A stretch of 11,077 bases of DNA. It comes from an uncultured Solobacterium sp. Lineage in GTDB: Bacteria > Bacillota_I > Bacilli_A > Erysipelotrichales > Erysipelotrichaceae. The notes under the pieces are model-generated. The model was not told the origin of the DNA. It did no database searches and worked only from the letters and a program-made list of their open reading frames with translations. The DNA lies in the NCBI GenBank assembly GCA_938041275.1, contig CALISH010000153.1, forward strand, positions 1-11,077. Reading direction: 5' to 3'. A program made the translations under genes and the position numbers. Shown here piece after piece: positions 1 through 5,438 of this stretch (its first letter is position 1; each line of letters starts with the position of its first letter).

Positions 1-58
1 ACCTGTGATTCATAACTTTCATGAATTGGATGTGCATCATGCCCGACACACAGAATAA
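1..58 (+). CDS. C-terminal end of an unidentified gene (partial)
   Basis: Reading from base 2, an open frame gives PVIHNFHELDVHHARHTE and then TAA at 56-58. The other two plus-strand frames stop early. An intrinsic terminator begins at the stop codon, which is what a genuine gene end looks like. The tail is histidine-rich (five His in 18 residues). Too little is present to name a family, and I do not recognise it. The call rests on the open frame plus the terminator placement. Confidence 0.45.
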   Translation, partial: PVIHNFHELDVHHARHTE

Positions 59-84
59 AACCGATTCACTGGAATCGGTTTTTT
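57..84 (+). terminator. Intrinsic terminator, probably bidirectional
   Basis: A perfect 11-bp stem, AAAACCGATTC (57-67) with GAATCGGTTTT (72-82), has the 4-nt loop ACTG and runs into a T tract on the plus strand. Read on the minus strand the stem also ends in TTTT followed by ATT. It can therefore end both the plus-strand gene at 1-58 and the minus-strand gene whose TAA lies at 83-85. Confidence 0.85.
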
Positions 85-475
85 AAATATCTGTTTCTGC
101 CCAAGATGGTAATTCATTACCCTTACGGATTAATACCGTCTTTTGATAATTTGTTTGGTTGAGGAAACGCAATACCTGGTCTACTTCTTCCTCTGTACAA
201 CCCACAAGAACCTTTACATCTAATTCCTTGATTAGAATATCTGCCGCAACAACCAATGCACTAATCTCATATCGATTGCCACTACCAGCATAAACTGATA
301 CACCATCTTTTCCAAAACTCTTTGTATCGTTGATATATCCATAATCAACTGGATAGATTAAGTTCTGAAAACGTGGATGAACTTCACCTTTTTTTCTTGT
401 AATTTGGTATCCACTGGATAAGTACAGCGTATCTAACTTCTGCCAGAAATAGGCATTATTTTCAAATTCAATCAT
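83..475 (-). CDS. Degenerate inorganic-pyrophosphatase-like protein
   Basis: A 130-aa protein. I start it at the ATG at 475, which has AAAGGGG 6 nt upstream, and not at the longer frame beginning at 529, which would overlap the promoter. The core HPRFQNLIYPVDYGYINDT (residues 33-51) matches the family I soluble pyrophosphatase signature (YPxNYGYI). A second block, ADILIKELDVKVLVGCTEEE (78-97), matches the later metal/phosphate-binding segment. Aligned by eye with E. coli Ppa, the catalytic DGDPVD becomes GKDGVS, so only one of the three aspartates (D57) remains. It is also shorter than the usual 170-180 aa. Short PPase-like proteins of this type occur in Clostridia-like genomes and are often annotated as inorganic pyrophosphatase. 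I infer that hydrolysis of pyrophosphate is doubtful and that the present role is unknown. It is monocistronic, with its own promoter. Confidence 0.75.
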   Translation of the reverse strand: MIEFENNAYFWQKLDTLYLSSGYQITRKKGEVHPRFQNLIYPVDYGYINDTKSFGKDGVSVYAGSGNRYEISALVVAADILIKELDVKVLVGCTEEEVDQVLRFLNQTNYQKTVLIRKGNELPSWAETDI

Positions 476-497
476 TGTATACCCCTTTGATGTTTTC

Positions 498-526
498 ATT
501 ATACTATTACAGAATATTTCTGTAAA
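498..526 (-). promoter_or_regulatory. SigA-type promoter of the PPase-like gene, with operator-like palindrome
   Basis: On the minus strand TTTACA (521-526) and a perfect TATAAT (498-503) are separated by exactly 17 nt. The start codon follows at 475 with a good Shine-Dalgarno. The spacer and the edge of the -35 contain ACAGAA-TAT-TTCTGT (510-524), an inverted repeat with 6-bp arms that could bind a regulator. Confidence 0.8.
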
Positions 527-570
527 CATATCCCATTTTCTCTGAAAAAAATTTCACTATAATTAGAAAT

Positions 571-588
571 TTGAAATATTTATTTCAA
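571..588 (-). terminator. Possible weak terminator after the nitroreductase
   Basis: TTGAAATA-TT-TATTTCAA is a perfect 8-bp inverted repeat just past the nitroreductase stop at 595. There is no GC in the stem core beyond one pair, and no clean T run follows on the minus strand, so it would be a poor terminator. It may be only AT-rich sequence. Confidence 0.35.
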
Positions 589-594
589 TTACTA

Positions 595-1260
595 TCATTC
601 CCAAATACTGGAATCTTTTCCTGATGCAACTTCAAAGTGATACTTTGCAATACCAATATCGGTATCCAATGCAAAGCCAAGGCCCTTTTTAATATAGACT
701 TTGCCATCTCTATAACCAAAGCGATAACTATGCTGGTTTAAAGCAGATGGCGCCATAGCTACAGCCTCTACCCCTTTAATAAACCAATCCGGTAGTTCAG
801 CATAGCCAATGGATAAGTCTTTTACTTTCTTATATTTATGCTCTCTTCCTTGGTTTTCACCATATCCAATTGCGATAATCATTAAGAACTTTTCACCAGG
901 TTTGATATCTACGACACTTTCAATCTTTTTATAGGTACCACCTACCCAGCAGGTATTAAGTCCTAACATTTGTGCCTTAAGAACAATCTTCTCTCCATAG
1001 TAGCCACAACGTTCATTGAAGGTTGAATCTTCCTTACCAACTAAAGCAATATAGTTTTTTACATTAGAGAATAAACCATAGTGATATAAGCGTTTCGCAA
1101 ATGCCTGTGGTTCATTTTCAATCAGTTGAATATGCAGGTTTCCTTCTTGGTTACATTCTTCAATATACTTACATAGTTCATTTCGTACATCTGTATCAAT
1201 TGACTTATCTAAGTACGAACGCACGGAATGTCTTTGCTTAATAGCATCTAATAATTCCAT
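595..1260 (-). CDS. Nitroreductase family protein (TM1586-type)
   Basis: A 221-aa protein predicted to be a cytosolic FMN-dependent NAD(P)H oxidoreductase of the nitroreductase superfamily. The start at 1260 has AAAGGAG eight nt upstream. An in-frame ATG two codons earlier sits too close to that site, and the upstream frame to 1317 runs through the leader. Visible features are the N-terminal RHSVRSY (residues 10-16), whose R10, S12 and R14 are the usual FMN phosphate contacts, an ICWVGG-like segment TCWVGG (103-108), and a second half containing MAPSALNQHSYRF (169-181) and DIGIAKYHFE (201-210). Two tandem halves are characteristic of the putative TM1586 nitroreductase family, which is longer than single-unit NfsB-like enzymes. 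The physiological substrate cannot be told from sequence. The gene is transcribed alone from a promoter with a striking palindrome, so it is likely regulated. Confidence 0.85.
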   Translation of the reverse strand: MELLDAIKQRHSVRSYLDKSIDTDVRNELCKYIEECNQEGNLHIQLIENEPQAFAKRLYHYGLFSNVKNYIALVGKEDSTFNERCGYYGEKIVLKAQMLGLNTCWVGGTYKKIESVVDIKPGEKFLMIIAIGYGENQGREHKYKKVKDLSIGYAELPDWFIKGVEAVAMAPSALNQHSYRFGYRDGKVYIKKGLGFALDTDIGIAKYHFEVASGKDSSIWE

Positions 1261-1324
1261 CTTCATTTCTCCTTTAAAAAGAAATGGCACAAGCTTCTCA
1301 GATTGTGTCATTATCAATGGGTTT

Positions 1325-1354
1325 ATTAAACATTATTAAAATAATGTTTATCAA
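1325..1354 (-). promoter_or_regulatory. Nitroreductase promoter with 24-bp palindromic operator candidate
   Basis: On the minus strand TTGATA (1349-1354) and TTTAAT (1325-1330) are 18 nt apart. The span is filled by a perfect inverted repeat at 1327-1350, with arms TAAACATTATT and AATAATGTTTA around a 2-nt AA centre. A repressor bound there would cover both promoter boxes. The same sequence could form an AT-only hairpin at the end of the reverse-transcriptase transcript, but it lacks a T tract. Confidence 0.6.
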
Positions 1355-1377
1355 AAATAGTTTATAAAACAGTAATT

Positions 1378-3198
1378 TTACTTATACATTTGATAATTAC
1401 TCTCCAACTTATTTATTAAGTCTAGAAGGGGTATGAATTTAGAAAAATCAATAATCTCTGAATTATAATTTGCTAATACCTCTTTTGAAAAAATTTCTTT
1501 GCCTATAAATCTATCATCATTATGATTTTTACTTGAAGAAAATATCTTCCCGTGATACTTCGGAGCAATTAACTCATTGTTAATAACATCGATATTTAGC
1601 AAATCTTCTATTTCAATATCTTTTTGTTTTGAACTATCTTTAGGGAGTGTAGCCATAAAGATATTATAATCTAAGTGAGTATAAAACTGATTCCGTATTC
1701 TGTCCTCTATCTCGTAATTTGAAATATTCCTTTTAACATAATTCAAAAATTGCTTGAGTGGCTTAGAATTGCTATCTTCATTATCAAAAAGAAAAATAAC
1801 TGGTTTTAAAGGTTCTGAATGTAATATGTATCTGAAATATTTTAGATAATTAGGTTTCTGATTGCATTCGTCATCTGTAAAAAACCTAAATAAATTAAGT
1901 GAGTTAGGACCACCATTATTTTCATATTGAAAAAAATATTGAATTCGATCTGAACATTCAAAGAAACTGATATTATACTTAAAAGTTTCTCCATTTTTTG
2001 TAATTAGAGTTGGATATTTTAAATAATAGTGTTTTAGAGCAGCCTTAATATATCTACTATCTGTTTTCCCTTCAGTAATAATTAGAATTTTTGGATTTGC
2101 CATAAAGTATTTATAGAACAAAAATTTTTGAAAATCTTTTTCTCGAATTGTTAAATCTTTCAACCATTCATGCCAATCTATACGCTTTCTACTTTGGTTC
2201 TCTGAGAATACGAATTTTTTTTGGCTTGATGACAATATATTTTTTTGACTTTCAAAAGAATTATGTGTATTCACTACAGTATTATTATGAAGAGTGTTAT
2301 ATTTAACTAAATCATTGATAAAAGAAAACCTACCTTCAAGCATATTCATGGTTCCTGGATTTCCATTAATTGTGAACGAACCTGTAGTATATAGTTTATA
2401 TGCCATACTTCGAGTATTTTTATAAAATTCCCTTTTCACATTTACCTTTTTGTTAACAGATAACCCTGTCACAACTTGCCTATGATTCCATTCTTGAAAG
2501 TATACTTTCTTTTCATTAATAGTAAATCCATACTTTGTAATAAAATCATTTAAATCAACAATAAAATTTGGATAAGTATTCAAAAAAAATTTGTCATTTG
2601 TTGAGAATGTCATATCATCCGCATATCTTGTATATGTAAGTTTGTATTTCTTACATAAATAGATAATCTTATTATCTAAAATTTCAAAAATCATATTTGA
2701 AATTATAGGAGACGTCGGTGCTCCTTGAGGCAATTTCCCTTCGTAACACGTCAATTGTGCAATTATTGTAGCTATATTATCTGGTAATTTAAAAAATTTA
2801 TTCTTCTTAAAATAACCTAGAACTCTACCAAAATGAAATGTCCCAAAAAAATCCTTCAAATCTATATTAAGTACATATCTCTTATTCCTATGTTGACTAG
2901 CATTGGTCTTTATTCCCTTTCCTTTTATAAATGCATGGGCGATTTTCTGACTAATGCTATTTTCTGCTCGAATTTCAGCTTGTCTCTTTAGTAATAATCT
3001 CGCTAATTTACGTTGAATATATTTCAGACTTTTATTAGGACAATTAATTGTTCTATAGCCGCCACTTTTTTTTGCAATAGCAAAAGTTGTATAACAATTC
3101 TCAATTTTCTTTCCATATAAAATACCTGTAAGTTGCTTGATTGGGATATCTAATGCGTATGATAATTCTCTTAGAGATTGTATCTGATTATAATTCAT
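1378..3198 (-). CDS. Retron reverse transcriptase fused to a TOPRIM domain (Ec67/Eco2-like)
   Basis: A 606-aa protein. The start at 3198 has AGGAG 8 nt upstream. Residues about 1-260 form a retron reverse transcriptase: NASQH (99-103) is the retron-specific NAxxH motif, LNIDLKDFF (110-118) holds the first catalytic Asp (D113), PQGAPTSP (157-164) is the fingers/palm motif, YADD (192-195) is the catalytic pair, and VTGL (243-246) is the retron motif contacting the template RNA. After a linker, residues about 365-600 form a TOPRIM-like domain: ILIITEGKTD (371-380) with E376 and D380, then VIFLFDNEDS (467-476). The RT-TOPRIM fusion is the architecture of retron Ec67 (Eco2), which is classed as type I-C as I recall. 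The RT would make msDNA from the RNA encoded just upstream. The TOPRIM part is presumably the toxic nuclease effector released or activated during phage infection; that is known for the class and inferred here. The gene is visibly more AT-rich than its neighbours and lies next to transposase debris, which suggests transfer. The frame is intact and all visible catalytic motifs are present. Confidence 0.93.
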   Translation of the reverse strand: MNYNQIQSLRELSYALDIPIKQLTGILYGKKIENCYTTFAIAKKSGGYRTINCPNKSLKYIQRKLARLLLKRQAEIRAENSISQKIAHAFIKGKGIKTNASQHRNKRYVLNIDLKDFFGTFHFGRVLGYFKKNKFFKLPDNIATIIAQLTCYEGKLPQGAPTSPIISNMIFEILDNKIIYLCKKYKLTYTRYADDMTFSTNDKFFLNTYPNFIVDLNDFITKYGFTINEKKVYFQEWNHRQVVTGLSVNKKVNVKREFYKNTRSMAYKLYTTGSFTINGNPGTMNMLEGRFSFINDLVKYNTLHNNTVVNTHNSFESQKNILSSSQKKFVFSENQSRKRIDWHEWLKDLTIREKDFQKFLFYKYFMANPKILIITEGKTDSRYIKAALKHYYLKYPTLITKNGETFKYNISFFECSDRIQYFFQYENNGGPNSLNLFRFFTDDECNQKPNYLKYFRYILHSEPLKPVIFLFDNEDSNSKPLKQFLNYVKRNISNYEIEDRIRNQFYTHLDYNIFMATLPKDSSKQKDIEIEDLLNIDVINNELIAPKYHGKIFSSSKNHNDDRFIGKEIFSKEVLANYNSEIIDFSKFIPLLDLINKLESNYQMYK

Positions 3199-3226
3199 TT
3201 GAAATTCTCCTAATGCAATATAAAAA

Positions 3227-3355
3227 GCGTATGATTACTCATTACGTGCAGAATACAAATATCTAACACAAGTAAAACTGATAATTAATATACAAATCTT
3301 ACTACCATTAATCATAAAGCTTACGAAACGCTAAGCCAAAAATCTAATTATACGC
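3227..3355 (-). ncRNA. Candidate retron msr-msd RNA
   Basis: Located between its promoter and the retron RT, in 5' to 3' order on the minus strand. The a1 arm GCGTATAATTA (3355-3345) pairs with the a2 arm TAATCATACGC (3237-3227), giving ten pairs and one A-C mismatch. The next base, G3344, in the context TTAGATTT, is the candidate branching guanosine. Hairpin 3336-3319 follows: GCTTA paired with TAAGC, then a CG/GC extension, one bulged G and a TTT loop. The remainder up to about 3282 is AT-rich with weaker pairing (ATTAAT repeated in complementary orientation). The msd hairpin 3281-3239 (TCA, TTAC, GTG, T, AGA, TA pairing back through small bulges to a TTTG loop) directly abuts a2. The order and the short total length (129 nt), an AGATTT next to a1 and a first hairpin with a 3-nt loop resemble Ec67 as I remember it. 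The structure was folded by eye, so exact msDNA ends are unknown. Confidence 0.75.
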
Positions 3356-3361
3356 ATCTAA

Positions 3362-3390
3362 ATATTATCCGATAATGGGGTCTAATTCAA
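3362..3390 (-). promoter_or_regulatory. Promoter of the retron RNA and RT
   Basis: TTGAAT (3385-3390) and TAATAT (3362-3367) are 17 nt apart on the minus strand. The predicted start, about 7 nt downstream, falls at 3354-3356, exactly where the a1 arm begins, which supports both calls. A palindrome ATTATC-C-GATAAT (3364-3376) overlaps the -10 box and could be an operator. Confidence 0.6.
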
Positions 3391-3391
3391 T

Positions 3392-3416
3392 AGCTTTTAA
3401 ATCTATTTTAAAAGCT
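3392..3416. repeat. Perfect 10-bp inverted repeat upstream of the retron promoter
   Basis: AGCTTTTAAA (3392-3401) and TTTAAAAGCT (3407-3416) are perfect complements around a 5-nt loop, TCTAT on the plus strand. No T tract follows in either direction, so a standard terminator is unlikely. It lies between the transposase remnant and the retron promoter. It may belong to the end of the insertion sequence or act as a barrier or regulatory site; the sequence does not decide. Confidence 0.6.
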
Positions 3417-3417
3417 G

Positions 3418-3946
3418 TTCTAACAGTAAACAAAAATGGCCTATGGAAATGCGATGAAATTAAGTGTTTCTCTTATATGTTCCGTTGAATAATATCAAAT
3501 GTCGTAAAATTCTATCCATCTTCATCCATTGTTCTTCTGCACCTTTTACTCTAAACAGATATACAAACCAATTTAAATAAGATTGTAGATTAGTCATTCT
3601 CATCCCAATGAAACGATAAATATACCTTTTTAACCACGAGCACATATTGTTTATTAATGCCATGTTCTCTAGATATTCTTTGTCATGTGTATTGGCTTTA
3701 TAGAACTCTTCTTTCAAGTCTAATTCTTTTATTAACTTGTCATGTGCTTTTTCTCCATCATGCACTAGTGTTGAACCGGAAACGATATGATTTTTTAGTG
3801 CTTCAAAGATACGTGAAGCAGATGGTTTTCCGTGACCACAAATAACAGCGTATGTATTTTTATGACAGTCAATTGCCGCAACGATACAAAGTTGGTTCTT
3901 AGATAGTCCACTCTTCTTGTCTAGACATTTTTGTTTACTGTCAGAA
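3418..3946 (-). mobile_element. IS1595-family insertion sequence remnant bounded by an inverted repeat
   Basis: The transposase fragment is bracketed by an inverted repeat, ACAGTAAACAAAAATG at 3423-3438 and its exact complement at 3926-3941. It extends to 21 bp with one mismatch (3418-3438 and 3926-3946). No matching 8-bp direct repeats flank this interval. The left-hand copy of the repeat lies outside the coding frame, but the right-hand copy lies inside the transposase frame, so the interval may be an internally deleted or rearranged element and not a complete one. The boundaries given are those of the inverted repeat, not a proven element end. Confidence 0.55.
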
Positions 3947-3960
3947 AAGAAATTAGTCCA
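3460..3960 (-). pseudogene. IS1595-family (ISXO2-like) transposase, 5'-truncated
   Basis: The frame is open from just after a TAA at 3961-3963 to the TAA at 3460-3462, about 166 codons. It begins TNFFSDSK, which corresponds to the DETFF-type segment of the DDE domain with the first acidic residues lost. It continues GLSKNQLCIVAAID, then GSTLVHDGEKAHDKL carrying the second catalytic Asp, and ends with INNMCSWLKRYIYRF and NLQSYLNWFVYLFRVK, the typical IS1595 C-terminal block with its Asn. A GTG at 3765 could start a shorter peptide, but that lacks the active site. The zinc-ribbon N-terminus expected for the family is absent upstream, where only intergenic sequence and the neighbouring terminator remain. 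It is therefore non-functional. Its presence beside the retron marks the junction of an accessory insertion. Confidence 0.85.
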
Positions 3961-4010
3961 TTATTCCTTTTTTGTTTAGCACTTATAAAAACATCATCAT
4001 TCCCATAAAA

Positions 4011-4037
4011 AGAACAATGAAATCATTGTTCTCTTCA
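4011..4037 (-). terminator. Intrinsic terminator of the exonuclease operon
   Basis: On the minus strand a perfect 10-bp stem, AGAACAATGA with TCATTGTTCT (4023-4032 and 4011-4020), is followed immediately by TTTTTA. It lies 2 nt past the stop codon of the exonuclease gene, so transcription of the operon should end before the transposase remnant and the retron. Confidence 0.85.
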
Positions 4038-4595
4038 TAGCTGATAAAGCTTTGTTTGACAACTTTCTAGTAGTTGATAAATATCATACTCTCCAATAAG
4101 ATTCATAACAGCCATCACAATTTCTAAACATCCATTCGCATCGCTTAACGCATTATGATGATCTAGTTCAATTCCAATATACTCACATACATCATTTAGA
4201 CGATGATGTTCGAGATTTGAAAATACGCGTTTACATAATTCCACAGTATCGAAATATTCTAGTACCGGTATCTTCTTGCCTGTATTTAAACAGGTTTGTT
4301 TTAAGCAGCTCATATCAAATCGAGCATTATGCGCTACAATCACCGCATCCTCAAAATATCCTGTTAATTCACGATAGATTTCCGAAAATGTAGGCGCAGA
4401 TTCTACATCTTTTGCAGTAATACCATGAACACGAATATTGTAAGGTGAAAAATAACTAACGTTTTCTTCCGGTTTAATCAAAGAGTAATAGTGATCAATG
4501 ACTACCCCATCCTCCATTACCGCAATACCAACCGAGCAAACACTCGACATTTGATTGTTTGCAGTCTCAAAGTCAATCGCTACAATTTTAGTCAT
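4035..4595 (-). CDS. DnaQ-like DEDDh 3'-5' exonuclease
   Basis: A 186-aa single-domain exonuclease of the DnaQ/PolC-epsilon superfamily, acting on single-stranded ends of DNA or RNA with two divalent metals. The DEDDh residues are visible: D8 and E10 in IVAIDFET, D94 in AHNARFD (motif with N90 and F93), and H147 and D152 in HHNALSDA. VHGIT (56-60) and DTVEL (116-120) are typical family segments. It is about the size of a free-standing epsilon subunit domain and has no helicase or BRCT extension. The ATG at 4595 overlaps the 3' end of the ArsR gene by 8 nt, so translation is probably coupled. It is the last gene of a three-gene operon. Whether it is proofreading, repair or RNA turnover cannot be told. 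Firmicutes usually carry proofreading within PolC, so a repair or RNA-processing role is likelier. Confidence 0.88.
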   Translation of the reverse strand: MTKIVAIDFETANNQMSSVCSVGIAVMEDGVVIDHYYSLIKPEENVSYFSPYNIRVHGITAKDVESAPTFSEIYRELTGYFEDAVIVAHNARFDMSCLKQTCLNTGKKIPVLEYFDTVELCKRVFSNLEHHRLNDVCEYIGIELDHHNALSDANGCLEIVMAVMNLIGEYDIYQLLESCQTKLYQL

Positions 4596-4926
4596 CTTCT
4601 TTAATATGCTCGTATGTCATCTGGTAGATTTTTTCGATATGTTCATCTGCCATCGAGTAATAAACATTCTTACCAATCTTCTTTGTCTTTACTAGTTTTG
4701 TTTTCTTCAAAGAAGATAACTGATGGCTAATGGCACTTGTACTCATTTGTAATAAAGCAGCCAAATCACCCACACATAGTTCACTGACAAAGAGTGCGTT
4801 CATAATCTTGAGTCTCGTGCTATCACTAAACATATCAAAGATTAAACTCATATCATCTACGTCTGCTTCGCAAATCATATTTGCTTTACATTTTTCTACT
4901 GCTTCAGGATTCACTAATTTTGTCAT
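4588..4926 (-). CDS. ArsR/SmtB-family metal-responsive repressor
   Basis: A 112-aa winged-helix repressor. SDSTRLKIMNAL (34-45), ELCVGDLAALL (49-59) and the recognition helix TSAISHQLSSLKK (63-75), with a wing ending VYYSMADEH, give a full ArsR fold. The C-terminal helix retains D94, H96, H107 and E110, with spacing identical to the alpha5 zinc site of SmtB (D104, H106, H117, E120, from memory). C51 matches the first Cys of the ELCVCD motif, but the second is Gly, and C13 and C19 sit in the N-terminal arm. I infer a zinc (or Co/Cd) sensor. The ATG at 4926 lies only 5 nt after the upstream stop codon. The GGGAG before it is too close (1 nt), so reinitiation after the upstream gene is likely. 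No transporter gene is adjacent, which is unusual for this class; the targets may be elsewhere or be the operon itself. Confidence 0.9.
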   Translation of the reverse strand: MTKLVNPEAVEKCKANMICEADVDDMSLIFDMFSDSTRLKIMNALFVSELCVGDLAALLQMSTSAISHQLSSLKKTKLVKTKKIGKNVYYSMADEHIEKIYQMTYEHIKEDD

Positions 4927-4931
4927 ACTCC

Positions 4932-5381
4932 CTACTTTCTATGATTCTTTTTTGCTTGCTTGCCTGGTGCTAAAGAATTTAACCATTTTTCAATGCGATA
5001 CTTCGCATAGACTTCTTGTTTTTCAATACTACCATCCACTAAAGAAATAACCAGCTGATCAATGCTTGGATTCCATTCATAATGCCAAGATACCATATCT
5101 TCATAGTAAATGATAAAACACTCTGATTTATCATGACGATTGTAAAGCACAATGTAATCCTGGTGGATTTCATATAGTTTACAATCCGGCAACATTAATA
5201 GCGAGAATAACGATACCATGATGACCATAACTCCAATCACCTGTAAATAAGAACGTATCCATAAAAAACTAATACCCGCAACCATCGCAATCATTAAAAA
5301 TGATGTTGGTTTTACATTGGAAACGTAAAAAGGAATGTCATCTTTCGGTAAATTTCTTACACGTATTTCTTTCGATTTCAT
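4932..5381 (-). CDS. Small membrane protein of unknown function, two TM segments
   Basis: A 149-aa protein with a charged N-terminus (residues 1-26, many Lys/Arg/Asp). Two closely spaced hydrophobic helices (about 28-43 and 46-64) are joined by a short WIRSYL turn. A C-terminal soluble domain (about 68-135) follows, rich in beta-prone and aromatic residues, e.g. YIVLYN, CFIIYYEDMVSWHYEW. The tail is strongly basic (KQAKKNHRK). The layout resembles bacterial PH-like membrane proteins that read out on the cytoplasmic face, but I do not recognise a family. It is the first gene of the operon with the ArsR repressor and exonuclease. The ATG at 5381 lies only 6 nt after a perfect TATAAT, leaving no room for a Shine-Dalgarno. 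The next Met is inside the first helix, so a leaderless message is the best reading. Confidence 0.7.
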   Translation of the reverse strand: MKSKEIRVRNLPKDDIPFYVSNVKPTSFLMIAMVAGISFLWIRSYLQVIGVMVIMVSLFSLLMLPDCKLYEIHQDYIVLYNRHDKSECFIIYYEDMVSWHYEWNPSIDQLVISLVDGSIEKQEVYAKYRIEKWLNSLAPGKQAKKNHRK

Positions 5382-5387
5382 AAAAAC

Positions 5388-5396
5388 ATTATAACA
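5388..5396 (-). promoter_or_regulatory. Extended -10 promoter giving a leaderless operon transcript
   Basis: TGT-TATAAT (5396-5388) reads as an extended -10 on the minus strand. No good -35 lies 17 nt upstream. The ATG begins 6 nt after the -10, at about the expected transcription start. Confidence 0.6.
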
Positions 5397-5429
5397 CGCA
5401 GATGTTTCTCAGCGAATTAAAGTAATATT

Positions 5430-5438
5430 TGATATACT
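5430..5438 (+). promoter_or_regulatory. Extended -10 promoter of the tgt-queA-queH operon
   Basis: TGA-TATACT (5430-5438) is an extended -10 with no clear -35. The predicted start is near 5445, followed by AGAGGG (5451-5456) and ATG at 5462. The leader is under 20 nt, so no preQ1 riboswitch can sit in it. Confidence 0.6.

Noticed and set aside
1261..1377. A T-box or other riboswitch in the nitroreductase leader, suggested by GAGAAGCTTGTGCC
   Set aside because: No T-box consensus or terminator/antiterminator pair is present, and the predicted start leaves only about 60 nt.
3657..3845. Plus-strand 62-codon frame opposite the transposase remnant
   Set aside because: It is the antisense shadow of a clearly recognisable transposase frame, with no ribosome-binding site.
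3961..4005. Frame reading FYGNDDVFISAKQKRN as a frameshifted N-terminal part of the transposase
   Set aside because: It does not resemble the family's N-terminal zinc ribbon, begins within the exonuclease terminator and soon stops; it looks like chance.
4730..5050. Plus-strand 106-codon frame across the ArsR gene
   Set aside because: It is antisense to two well-supported genes and has no family resemblance.
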